Positions 25,445-33,624 of a stretch of DNA of 64,000 bases are shown one piece after another. The DNA lies in NCBI GenBank assembly GCA_003158175.1, contig PMHJ01000024.1, positions 82,443 to 146,442 on the forward strand, given 5' to 3'. The translations under genes and the position numbers were made by a program. The notes below the pieces were generated by a model that searched no databases, was not told where the DNA came from, and saw nothing but the letters and a program-made list of their open reading frames with translations. The stretch is from Candidatus Cybelea septentrionalis. Its GTDB lineage: Bacteria > Vulcanimicrobiota > Vulcanimicrobiia > Vulcanimicrobiales > Vulcanimicrobiaceae. Each line of letters begins with the position of its first letter. Positions within the stretch are counted from its first letter, which is position 1.

Positions 25445-26514
25445 TGCAACGCGCGATTGTCGTCGCGGTCGAGACTCGCGCCCTTCACGCAACGATCGAC
25501 GCAGAGCTCGACGAGTTTGAGGCGCTCGCGCGGGCGGCCGGGGCGAAGATTCTCGAGCGTATCGTGCAGCGACGAGACGCCGTGGATGCCGCGACGCTCG
25601 TTGGAAGCGGAAAGGCGAGCGAGATCGCGCAGCGGGCGCACGACGAACGCGCGGACCTGATCTTGGTCCTCAACGATCTGCGGCCCCGGCAACGAAAGAA
25701 TCTCGAGAAGATCATTCCGCTGCCGATCGTCGATCGCACGATGCTCATTCTAGACGTCTTTGCGCGGTATGCGCGCAGTCGTGAGGGAAAGCTTCAGGTC
25801 GAGCTCGCGCAGCTGCGCTATCGCCAATCGAATTTGATCGGCTCTGCCGCCGACCTCTCCCGGCTGGGCGGCGGCATCGGAACGCGCGGACCCGGTGAGA
25901 CCAAACTCGAAGTCGACCGGCGGCGAATCGCACAGCGAATCGCCGCACTGAACGTCGCGTTGCGGAACATTCGAAGTCAGCGCGCGCTGCGACGGAGTGG
26001 ATCGCAGCGCGAACCGCTCGTCGCGCTGGTCGGATACACCAACGTCGGGAAATCGTCCCTTCTCAACGTCATGGCCCGTAGCGACGCGTACGTTGCCGAC
26101 CGGCCGTTTGCGACGCTCGATCCGACGATTCGGCGCGTCTATCTCGCCCCGGGTTCGTACGTTCGAATGGCCGACACCGTCGGGTTCATCACGGACCTTC
26201 CGAAAGAGCTCGTCGCGGCATTTCGCGCGACGCTCGAAGAGCTGCAGGAAGCGGACCTGCTGCTGCACGTGCTGGACGCAAGCAACGCCCAGTGGCTTCG
26301 GCAGCGGCGCGCGGTCGAAGCGATTCTGGCGCAGTTGGAGCTCGATAGCGTGCCGGCAATCACGGTCTTCAATAAATGCGATCGCGCAGTGGCGGAGGCG
26401 TTGGGTCAAACCGGGGCACTCTACGTCAGCGCCAAAACTCGGGAAGGTCTAGATTCGCTGCGCGCCACCATCCATCAGCGAGTTGCAGCGATCAATGATG
26501 AGACGAAAGTGTGA
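25444..26514 (+). CDS. hflX: GTPase HflX
   Basis: A 356-residue HflX. The N-terminal domain (about 1-95, with TLVGSGKASEIAQ) and the glycine-rich GGGIGTRGPGETKLE linker with its coiled segment (about 145-190) precede the GTPase domain: GYTNVGKSS (G1), DTVGFI (G3) and NKCD (G4). HflX splits stalled or hibernating ribosomes, particularly after heat stress. It starts with a GTG overlapping the btuF stop, an unusual partner; hflX is more often beside hfq. No functional link to B12 is known. Its 3' end overlaps the convergent channel gene by 23 bases. Confidence 0.93.
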   Translation: MQRAIVVAVETRALHATIDAELDEFEALARAAGAKILERIVQRRDAVDAATLVGSGKASEIAQRAHDERADLILVLNDLRPRQRKNLEKIIPLPIVDRTMLILDVFARYARSREGKLQVELAQLRYRQSNLIGSAADLSRLGGGIGTRGPGETKLEVDRRRIAQRIAALNVALRNIRSQRALRRSGSQREPLVALVGYTNVGKSSLLNVMARSDAYVADRPFATLDPTIRRVYLAPGSYVRMADTVGFITDLPKELVAAFRATLEELQEADLLLHVLDASNAQWLRQRRAVEAILAQLELDSVPAITVFNKCDRAVAEALGQTGALYVSAKTREGLDSLRATIHQRVAAINDETKV

Positions 26515-27571
26515 TCGCCGAGCGGTCGCCGATCCACGAAATCGGCGGAATCGCAAAGAGTCGCGCCAGCTCGTTCAAGTGATTGGCGTACGTGGCGCGC
26601 AGATCGCTGAAGCGCAACCAGGCTTCGTCCCGGTCTTGGAGCTCGTAGCCCGCAGCAACGAGTCGATCGCAGGCGTGATCGAACTCCGATCGCTCGATAC
26701 CGACCGCCTTGTCCTCCGTTCCGGCTCCGAAGTATACCGCCAGGTCGCGCGTTGCGTGGCGGCCGACGTTGTACATGATGCGAGCTTGACCGGCCTGTCC
26801 GCCGGCGACGGTGGTCATCAGGAGCGTGGCCGCATCGAGCAGGGTCCCCAGCGTCCCGATCCAGGACTGATCGTCGTGACTCGACCGGAAAAACGCCAAG
26901 ACTGGGTAAGCCAGGTGACTCTCCATCACGAGTGCGGCCCAGCGCTGCGCGTCGATCATCAGCGCGGGCAGATCGTCGCGCGTCATCGAGTACCCCGCGA
27001 TCGCGAGCAGATCGACGCCGCTTGGCGGCGTGCCCGCGCGAGCAGCGACCGTTACGACAAAGGTCTCGCGTCGCTGAAAAGATCCGAAGATTGCGAACAG
27101 ATAGGCGGTAGTGATCGAAAGGAGCGAGAGGCCGGCCAGGCCCGCAAGGACTGCTACGAGCCGAGGTCCGGCGGTTCGACCGATGACGTCGCCAAATCCG
27201 ATCGTCAGCAACGACGTTCCGGCGAAGTAGAGCATCGTCCCGAACGATGCGTTAGCCGGCGTTACGCCCGAGCGCAGACCCCAGCTCAACAACGCGAAAC
27301 CGAGGATCAACAAGGCGACCCAAACTCCAAGCAGCGCGATCAGCATGAACGGCGCGAAGGTCGCTAGGAACTCCTCGCGTCGATCCGCGTCGGAGGCGTA
27401 GAGGCGCCACCCCACCGTGGGCCATACCAGCCACATCGAGCGCCACACGTAAAAACTGATGCGATAGCGCCGCCCGGTAGAGCGCGGCACGACGACGACC
27501 TGAAAGATGTCGCTGAGCGTTATCACGACGAGGGCGATGCCCGCGGCCATGCTGAGGATGTTGATTGCCAT
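26492..27571 (-). CDS. K+ channel-like membrane protein (two-pore-helix type)
   Basis: A 359-residue membrane protein. N-terminal helices (about 5-25 and 75-100) are followed by a pore helix and a potassium selectivity filter, TIGFGD, then a further helix (about 130-165) and a long cytoplasmic C-terminal region (about 170-359) with no recognised RCK/TrkA nucleotide-binding motif. The filter supports K+ or related cation conduction in the Ion_trans_2 family. The ATG is 65 bases from the cobU ATG on the other strand. The C-terminal domain is of unknown function and may gate the pore. Confidence 0.75.
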   Translation of the reverse strand: MAINILSMAAGIALVVITLSDIFQVVVVPRSTGRRYRISFYVWRSMWLVWPTVGWRLYASDADRREEFLATFAPFMLIALLGVWVALLILGFALLSWGLRSGVTPANASFGTMLYFAGTSLLTIGFGDVIGRTAGPRLVAVLAGLAGLSLLSITTAYLFAIFGSFQRRETFVVTVAARAGTPPSGVDLLAIAGYSMTRDDLPALMIDAQRWAALVMESHLAYPVLAFFRSSHDDQSWIGTLGTLLDAATLLMTTVAGGQAGQARIMYNVGRHATRDLAVYFGAGTEDKAVGIERSEFDHACDRLVAAGYELQDRDEAWLRFSDLRATYANHLNELARLFAIPPISWIGDRSAITLSSHH

Positions 27572-27636
27572 TTTGTAGGTTCTCGCGTTTCGTCGCTGCG
27601 GGGCGGTAAGCCGCTCAAAGTCGAATGGCGTGCGAG

Positions 27637-28230
27637 ATGGCGCTCATATTCATCACGGGGCCGGTAAGTTCTGGCAAGAGCGCGTTCGCCGTCCGCCTCG
27701 CCCTCGAAAGCGGCCGCGAGGTGACCTACATTGCGACCGCTGCCGGCGAACCCGAGGACGTCGAATGGCGAGCCCGCTTGACGCGGCACGTGCGCGACCG
27801 TCCGAAGGCGTGGCGCACCGTCGAAACCGCCTCCATGGCGCTTGAGGCGCAGCTCGCACTCTTTCGAGAGGCACCGGCGACGGCATGCCTCCTCGTCGAT
27901 GCGCTGGGGACCTGGTTAGCTGCGCGGATTGCGGCCCGCATCGATCTGCTGGAGATTGACTACAATGTCTTCGCCTCGCAGTTGGACGGCGAGGCGGCTC
28001 AGTTCGTCGACGCGATGCTCGCTTCGCGTTCGTCGATCGTCGCCGTCAGCGAACAATTCGGCTGGGACGTCGTCCCGGTCGCGGCCTCGGCGCGCCTCTT
28101 CCGCGACGCAATGGGGCGGATGGTTCAGCGATTGGCCAAGCAGGCCGATAACGTCTACCTTGTCGTCGCTGGATATGCGCTCGATCTCCGTCGCATCGGT
28201 CAGCCGATCGACTGCGAGCCGGCCGACTAA
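27637..28230 (+). CDS. cobU: Adenosylcobinamide kinase / adenosylcobinamide-phosphate guanylyltransferase
   Basis: A 197-residue CobU/CobP. The P-loop GPVSSGKS is at the start, then YIATAAGEPEDVEWRARL with the conserved HVRDRPKAW (covalent guanylyl-His region), LLVDALGTWLA and SEQFGWDVVPV. It phosphorylates adenosylcobinamide and transfers GMP to it, the nucleotide-loop step of B12 salvage. ATG 27637 is chosen; another ATG lies four codons upstream. CobS, CobT and CobC are not nearby. With btuBCDF it suggests that the cell salvages incomplete corrinoids for enzymes such as MetH. Confidence 0.88.
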   Translation: MALIFITGPVSSGKSAFAVRLALESGREVTYIATAAGEPEDVEWRARLTRHVRDRPKAWRTVETASMALEAQLALFREAPATACLLVDALGTWLAARIAARIDLLEIDYNVFASQLDGEAAQFVDAMLASRSSIVAVSEQFGWDVVPVAASARLFRDAMGRMVQRLAKQADNVYLVVAGYALDLRRIGQPIDCEPAD

Positions 28231-28691
28231 GAAGGGGTGGGGGACGCCGATGCCGCCGGGCTCGTCGCGGCGCGCGGCGTCGTTGCCGGCGCCGGGCTTG
28301 GCGAGGCCGACGGCGTCGGAATCGCCGGAGGCTGCAGCGTCGGCTGGCCCTGCGGGACGATGAGCGGCACCAGCCGGATGTATCCGATCGACACGGTCGT
28401 GTCTTTGGTGATCGTCGTATCGGCGGTTACCGTCGCGTAACCGGGGGCCCGGGCGGTAACGGTCTGGTCGCCTGCTACGGCGCGGAGCGTGAAGCCCCCG
28501 TTCACGTCCGCTCGTGTCGTATAGAGCGAACCGACGGAGAGCAGAGCATTTGCAATCGGGCGATTGGTCATAGCGTCCAATACGCGGCCGGTGACGTGTC
28601 CGAAGTCTTGCACGCCTACGACATTTGGCGGTGGCGAGCATCCGTCGCCGAGCGCGAAGAGCAGGAGCATCCCCAAAACCGCATACCGCAT
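28227..28691 (-). CDS. Putative lipoprotein with carboxypeptidase-regulatory-like domain
   Basis: A 154-residue protein. The signal peptide ends near a Cys (FALGDGC, residue 18), though the -3 position of a lipobox is not ideal. A beta-sandwich of the carboxypeptidase regulatory-like family follows (about 30-110: GHVTGRVLDAMTNRPIANA, GGFTLRAVAGDQTVTARAPGY). The last 40 residues are low-complexity Pro, Ala and Ser. It probably faces the periplasm or cell surface. It is divergent from nuoA, and its stop overlaps the cobU stop region by 4 bases. Confidence 0.65.
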   Translation of the reverse strand: MRYAVLGMLLLFALGDGCSPPPNVVGVQDFGHVTGRVLDAMTNRPIANALLSVGSLYTTRADVNGGFTLRAVAGDQTVTARAPGYATVTADTTITKDTTVSIGYIRLVPLIVPQGQPTLQPPAIPTPSASPSPAPATTPRAATSPAASASPTPS

Positions 28692-28808
28692 GAGCGGATG
28701 TACGTTTGAGACGTCGTCGCGTCCCCCCTTGGCGATGGCCGTTTAGCAGGCGGCCGACGGACGCGGAGGACAGGTATGGCCCACGATTTGCAAAAACGTT
28801 CGTGAGCC

Positions 28809-29162
28809 ATGAATCCATACGGACCAGTCGCGATCTTCCTCTGCGTAGCGCTTGCGGCGGCGTTGTTCTTTAGCGTGTTGCCGGGCCTTCTGGGACGCGC
28901 CAAGCCGAACGCGCACAAACGCGAAGCCTACGAATGCGGAGTCGAGCCGACCTCGGCGGTCGTAGGGCGGTTTCCCGTGCGGTTTTATTTGATCGCGATG
29001 CTGTTCGTGGTCTTCGACGTCGAAGCGGCGTCGTTCTATCCGTGGGCCGTGCAAATGCATGCGCTGCGCGTCTTCGGGCTCCTGGAGATGGTCGTGTTCA
29101 TCGTGGTGCTCGCGATCGGCTACGCCTATGTTTGGAAGAAGGGCGGCTTCGTGTGGCGTTAG
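28809..29162 (+). CDS. nuoA: NADH-quinone oxidoreductase subunit A
   Basis: A 117-residue membrane subunit with three helices (about 8-30, 60-82 and 88-110). The conserved loop YECGVEP follows helix 1 and the FDVEAASFYPWA segment lies in helix 2, both typical of NuoA. It sits at the junction of the membrane and peripheral arms of complex I, near the quinone site. It is the first gene of a complete nuoA-to-nuoN series and is preceded by a 117-base gap shared with a divergent lipoprotein gene; no promoter is clear there. Confidence 0.95.
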   Translation: MNPYGPVAIFLCVALAAALFFSVLPGLLGRAKPNAHKREAYECGVEPTSAVVGRFPVRFYLIAMLFVVFDVEAASFYPWAVQMHALRVFGLLEMVVFIVVLAIGYAYVWKKGGFVWR

Positions 29163-29199
29163 CTTTCCCTCGTGATCTTTTGCAAGGAACTCCTGGTTC

Positions 29200-29679
29200 A
29201 TGACAGTCAGTCCGGGGCACTTCATGCTGGCGCGACTCGACGACGTCGCGCGCTGGGCGCAGAGTTCGTCGGTGTGGCCGTTGACGATGGGACTCGCATG
29301 CTGCGCCATCGAGATGATGTCGGTAACGTCCTCGGAGTACGACATCGCTCGGTTGGGCTCCGAGGTCTTTCGAAGCTCGCCTCGTCAAGCCGATCTCATG
29401 ATCGTTTCGGGGCGAGTCGCGCAGAAGATGGGGCCCGTCATCAAACGACTTTACGATCAGATGGCGGATCCCAAGTGGGTCATCTCGATGGGGGCGTGCG
29501 CAAGCTCGGGCGGAATCTTCGATAACTACGCGATCATCCAAGGCGTCGATACGATCATTCCGGTCGACGTCTACGTTCCCGGCTGTCCGCCGACACCCGA
29601 CGGACTTCTCTACGCGGTCAACCTGATCCAACAACAGATCCGTGAAGGTGGCCGTGGCGGCATTCTGGCGCGAGCCTAG
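29200..29679 (+). CDS. nuoB: NADH-quinone oxidoreductase subunit B
   Basis: A 159-residue subunit that binds the terminal [4Fe-4S] cluster N2. Its ligands are the adjacent Cys34 and Cys35 in [10 protein letters not shown], Cys100 in [10 protein letters not shown] and Cys129 in [10 protein letters not shown]. It passes electrons to quinone next to NuoD. ATG start with GGA-type ribosome-binding bases; 37 bases after nuoA and 23 bases before nuoC. Size and motifs are those of the standard NuoB family. Confidence 0.96.
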   Translation: MTVSPGHFMLARLDDVARWAQSSSVWPLTMGLACCAIEMMSVTSSEYDIARLGSEVFRSSPRQADLMIVSGRVAQKMGPVIKRLYDQMADPKWVISMGACASSGGIFDNYAIIQGVDTIIPVDVYVPGCPPTPDGLLYAVNLIQQQIREGGRGGILARA

Positions 29680-29702
29680 AGTCTAAGACCCCTACATCTA
29701 TT

Positions 29703-30302
29703 ATGCCAAGCACGCAAGTTCCGCCGATCGCCGGTGCCGCGATCGACCCGCCGAGCCTACGCCCGCCGATCGACGATGCCGCCATCGAGCGCGTCGCTCC
29801 ATCCGAGCTGCGCGCGCGTCTCGAAGCGCTCAAAGCCGGCGGCTATGCGATGTTGCTCGATCTCGGGGCGGTCGACTATTTGGGTCGCGCGCCGCGTTTT
29901 GACGTCGTTTACCACCTGCTCGCGCTCGCGGCAAAAGTGGCAACGGTCGCAGAGATCGCCACCCCCGCGCGCGTGCGGATTCTTTGCGGAGTCGATGAAG
30001 GCCAGTCCCTGCCGACGGTCTCGGACGTGTGGAAGTCGGCCGACTGGGCCGAGCGCGAGGTCTACGACCTCTTTGGAATTCCTTTCGACGGACACCCGGA
30101 TCTCCGGCGGATACAGATGCCCCACGACTGGGCCGGCCATCCGCTGCGCAAAGACTACCCGATGCGCGGGCCTGCGCTGGAGCGCGCGCCACGCCCCGCA
30201 TTTGCAAATAAGACCAACGTCGTAGCGGGCAGCCCTCCTTCGGGGCGTACTCTCGAAGCGTTGCAAGAACAAGTGAAGCGGGTTCGCGAGGGACGGCCAT
30301 GA
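29703..30302 (+). CDS. nuoC: NADH-quinone oxidoreductase subunit C
   Basis: A 199-residue 30-kDa-type subunit, separate from NuoD and not fused as in Escherichia coli. The signature [19 protein letters not shown] lies near residues 115-135. A 40-residue N-terminal extension rich in Pro and Ile precedes the family core. It is a structural part of the hydrophilic arm that supports the NuoD/NuoB quinone site. The stop overlaps nuoD by ATGA. Confidence 0.93.
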   Translation: MPSTQVPPIAGAAIDPPSLRPPIDDAAIERVAPSELRARLEALKAGGYAMLLDLGAVDYLGRAPRFDVVYHLLALAAKVATVAEIATPARVRILCGVDEGQSLPTVSDVWKSADWAEREVYDLFGIPFDGHPDLRRIQMPHDWAGHPLRKDYPMRGPALERAPRPAFANKTNVVAGSPPSGRTLEALQEQVKRVREGRP

Positions 30303-31516
30303 CAATGTCCGCTACGCCGCCGCCCGAGATAATCGCTCAAACTGAGAATACGATGGTGCTCTCGATGGGACCGCAGCACCCATCGACGCACGGCGTCTTG
30401 CAGATCGTGCTCGAGATCGACAGCGAGAACGTCGTCAAAGCCGACCCCGAGATCGGATATCTCCACACCGGCATCGAGAAAAGCGCCGAGGGTCTCTTCT
30501 GGACGCAAGCGCAGACCGTCATCGAGCGCATGGATTATCTCGCGCCGTCTTCAAACGCGCTCTGCTACGCCTTGGCGGTCGAGAAGCTGCTCGGCATTAC
30601 CGACGGGATACCGGAGCGCGCGCAGACGATTCGCGTATTGATTGGAGAGCTGACGCGCATCGCATCGCATTGCGTGTGGCTGGGCACGCACGGCATCGAC
30701 CTCGGCGCGATCTCCATCTTCTTTTACTGTTTCGATTTACGTGAGAACATTCTCGACCTGCAAGAAGCTGTGGGCGGCGCGCGCATGCATCCGAACTACG
30801 TGCGCGTCGGCGGACTCAACGGCGATCTGCCGGAGGGCTATCTGGCGAGGCTCGACGCGCTGATCGAAAAGATTCCGGGCCGCATGCGCGAGCTGCGCGG
30901 CCTCCTGCAGGCCAATCCGATCTTCCAAGACCGAACGATCGACATCGGCATGCTCACGCCCGAAGAAGCGCTGCAGTGGAGCGTCACGGGCCCGAGCCTG
31001 CGCGCCAGCGGCGTCGCCTACGACGTCCGCAAAGCCTTTCCGTATTGCGGTTACCAAACGTACGACTTCGAGATTCCAACGCGGCCCGAAGGGGACGCAT
31101 ACGCGCGATTCTTGGTGCGCCTCGATGAAATGGACCAGTCGATCCGCCTCATCGAGCAGGCTCGCCGGCGTCTCGACAAGCCCGGTCCGGTCATGATCGA
31201 CGATCCCAAGGTCGCGCTTCCTCCCAAAGAGACGATCGCGCTCTCGATGGAGGCGCTGATCCATCACTTTAAGCTGATCAGCGAAGGCTTTCGCGTTCCG
31301 CCGGGCGACGTCTATCAGTCCGTCGAGTCCCCGCGCGGCGAGCTCGGATACTACGTCGTCAGCAACGGCGAGAACAAGCCCTACCGCATCCGCACCCGCC
31401 CGCCCAGCATGTACAATCTGCAGGCGCTCAAAGGGATCGCGCCAGGGAATCTCATTGCGGACCTGGTCGTCATGATCGGCTCTCTCGATCCAGTCTTCGG
31501 CGAGGTCGACCGCTGA
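30299..31516 (+). CDS. nuoD: NADH-quinone oxidoreductase subunit D
   Basis: A 405-residue 49-kDa subunit related to the large subunit of NiFe hydrogenases. [12 protein letters not shown] with the quinone-contacting His is near residue 25, [11 protein letters not shown] is near 175, and the C terminus ends [12 protein letters not shown] as in family members. It forms the quinone-binding cavity with NuoB. It overlaps nuoC by four bases; a second ATG (codon 3) could also be used. A 79-base gap separates it from the chosen nuoE start. Confidence 0.95.
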   Translation: MTMSATPPPEIIAQTENTMVLSMGPQHPSTHGVLQIVLEIDSENVVKADPEIGYLHTGIEKSAEGLFWTQAQTVIERMDYLAPSSNALCYALAVEKLLGITDGIPERAQTIRVLIGELTRIASHCVWLGTHGIDLGAISIFFYCFDLRENILDLQEAVGGARMHPNYVRVGGLNGDLPEGYLARLDALIEKIPGRMRELRGLLQANPIFQDRTIDIGMLTPEEALQWSVTGPSLRASGVAYDVRKAFPYCGYQTYDFEIPTRPEGDAYARFLVRLDEMDQSIRLIEQARRRLDKPGPVMIDDPKVALPPKETIALSMEALIHHFKLISEGFRVPPGDVYQSVESPRGELGYYVVSNGENKPYRIRTRPPSMYNLQALKGIAPGNLIADLVVMIGSLDPVFGEVDR

Positions 31517-31595
31517 TGCCGCGCTCTGTCCCGGCGTCGCGACGGGATGGTGTGGGGCCGCTCGTCAGCATCACGCCGACCTCAGAGTGCGACGC

Positions 31596-32375
31596 ATGAA
31601 CGAGAGAGAGAAGAACTTTCCGGCGCTGCTTGAGCGGCTCACTCCGGAGTGTCAGCGGATCATGGCGCAGTATGAGCAGAAGGGCTCCGCACTTTTGCCG
31701 ATTATGCATTTGTTTCAAGAGCATGAAGGGTATGTGAGCGCGCAAGCGATGACCGCGGCTGCGCTGATGTTGGACCTTACGGATGCCGAAGTGGAAGCGA
31801 CGGTTTCGTTTTATACGTTGCTCTATCGGCGTCCGGTGGGGAAGTACATGCTGCAGGTTTGTCGGGGGTTGGCGTGTTCGATTAACGGCGCCGAGGATAT
31901 CATGGCGTATTTTCGGGAGCGGCTCGGCATCGGGCATCTCGAGACGACGGACGATGGAGTTTTTTCATACGAGGAAGTCGAGTGTCTTGCAGCGTGCGAT
32001 CGAGCGAGCTGCATGCAGGTGAATCTCGATTTTGTGTATAGTTTGACGCCGCGCGCGATCGACGAAATGCTGGCTTCGATGCGTTCCGGAGCGTATTCGA
32101 CGCCGCCGATGGCGCAGACCGAAACTCCGGGGCGGACGTGGGCGATCTCGCAAGAGAGCGATATTGCGCGGGGGAAGAAGTCGTCCGGCGCCATAGGCGT
32201 CCCGCTGCCGAACAATGCCGGAGGCGTCGGCGATCGGAGCGGCATCATCATGCTCGATCACATCATCAGTCACGACGTCGAGTTCTTCACCAAGACTTCG
32301 GAACGCGCGGTCGTGGATTCTCGCGCGGTGGTCGAAGTCGCTCAAGAAGAAGAAGGCAGCCATGCCGGTCACTAA
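31596..32375 (+). CDS. nuoE: NADH-quinone oxidoreductase subunit E, with long C-terminal extension
   Basis: A 259-residue 24-kDa-type subunit that binds the [2Fe-2S] cluster N1a. The ligands are in CRGLAC (C-x4-C) and CLAAC (C-x3-C), within a thioredoxin-like fold at about residues 80-165. The family normally ends near residue 160-170; here about 85 further residues follow, partly disordered and ending EEEGSHAGH. ATG 31596 is chosen; a GTG three codons upstream is possible. The first 500 bases use more T/G-ending codons than neighbouring nuo genes. It overlaps nuoF by 14 bases. Confidence 0.92.
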   Translation: MNEREKNFPALLERLTPECQRIMAQYEQKGSALLPIMHLFQEHEGYVSAQAMTAAALMLDLTDAEVEATVSFYTLLYRRPVGKYMLQVCRGLACSINGAEDIMAYFRERLGIGHLETTDDGVFSYEEVECLAACDRASCMQVNLDFVYSLTPRAIDEMLASMRSGAYSTPPMAQTETPGRTWAISQESDIARGKKSSGAIGVPLPNNAGGVGDRSGIIMLDHIISHDVEFFTKTSERAVVDSRAVVEVAQEEEGSHAGH

Positions 32376-33624
32376 GGTCTTGACGGAAGGTATCGGCGAG
32401 GTCGACATGCGCGGCATCGACGCGTATCGCGCGCGTGGCGGCTACAAGCAATGGGAACGCGCGGTACGCGAGATGCAGCCGGTCGACGTCCTAAACTTGG
32501 CCGAAAAATCCGGCCTGCGCGGACGCGGGGGCGCCGGTTTCCCGACCGGGCGCAAATGGTCGTTTCTTCCGAAGGACAAGCTCCTGCGTTATCTGGTCTG
32601 CAACTGCGACGAAGCGGAGCCCGGAACGTTCAAGGATCACATGCTGCTCGAGAAGACGCCGCATCTAGTGATCGAGGGCATGCTCATCGGCGCCTACGCA
32701 ATCGCCTCACATCACGCGTTCATCTATATCCGCGGCGAGTTCCGGCGCGGCTACGAGATCTTTTGTGCGGCCTTAGAGGAAGCCAAACGCGCCGGATACA
32801 TCGGCAAGAATATCTTCGGTAGCGGCTTCGATTTGGAACTCACCGTCCATCGGGGCGCGGGCGCGTACATCTGCGGCGAAGAGACCGCGCTCCTCAACTC
32901 GCTGGAGGGCAAGCGCGGGGAGCCGCGCCTCAAGCCGCCCTTCCCCGCAGTTGAAGGCTTGTATGGTATGCCGACGGTGGTCAACAACGTCGAAACGCTC
33001 GCCTATCTCGTTCCAATTCTCGAGCGCGGTGCGCAATGGTTTGCGGCGGTCGGCACCGAGCGGAGCAAGGGTTACAAGATCGTCTCCGTCTCCGGCCACG
33101 TTCGCAATCCAGGGAACTACGAGATCGCGTTGGGCACGACGATCCGCGAGCTCATCGAGATCGCGGGCGGCCTTCGGCCGGGCCGAAAGCTCATGGCCGT
33201 CCAGCCCGGCGGCGGTTCGTCCGCGTGCGTTTTTGAAGAGCACTTGGACTGGCCGTACGACTACGAGAGCTTGGCCAAAGCCGGCTCGATGCTCGGATCC
33301 GGTGCGATGGTCGTGTTCGACGACACGACCGATTTTGTGAAGGCGGCCTACAATCTCGTACGCTTTTTTGCCCACGAATCGTGCGGCCAGTGCACTCCTT
33401 GCCGCGAGGGTGGCGATTGGATGGCACGCGTGCTGAATCGACTCGTCAATTACCGTGGCGTTCCCGGTGACATTCAAATGCTCTTGCGAGTTTCGAGCGG
33501 CATCACCGGTTTGAATCTTTGTCCGCTGGGCGACTCGATCGAACCGTTTCTGAAATCGGTGATGCTCCGCTTTCCGGATCAGTTCGAGTCGCGCATTCTG
33601 GCGCCGCAGGCGCAGCCGGCATGA
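32362..33624 (+). CDS. nuoF: NADH-quinone oxidoreductase subunit F (NADH/FMN-binding)
   Basis: A 420-residue subunit that oxidises NADH. GRGGAGFPTGRKWSF and the CNCDEAEPGTFKDH segment form the FMN/NADH site, GAGAYICGEETAL follows, and cluster N3 is bound by the Cys of ESCGQCTPCREG and GLNLCPLGD. The open frame extends 49 codons further upstream, but homology starts at ATG 32362 (MPVTKVLTEG), which overlaps the nuoE end by 14 bases. The stop overlaps nuoG by ATGA. It lies at the tip of the cytoplasmic arm. Confidence 0.96.
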   Translation: MPVTKVLTEGIGEVDMRGIDAYRARGGYKQWERAVREMQPVDVLNLAEKSGLRGRGGAGFPTGRKWSFLPKDKLLRYLVCNCDEAEPGTFKDHMLLEKTPHLVIEGMLIGAYAIASHHAFIYIRGEFRRGYEIFCAALEEAKRAGYIGKNIFGSGFDLELTVHRGAGAYICGEETALLNSLEGKRGEPRLKPPFPAVEGLYGMPTVVNNVETLAYLVPILERGAQWFAAVGTERSKGYKIVSVSGHVRNPGNYEIALGTTIRELIEIAGGLRPGRKLMAVQPGGGSSACVFEEHLDWPYDYESLAKAGSMLGSGAMVVFDDTTDFVKAAYNLVRFFAHESCGQCTPCREGGDWMARVLNRLVNYRGVPGDIQMLLRVSSGITGLNLCPLGDSIEPFLKSVMLRFPDQFESRILAPQAQPA

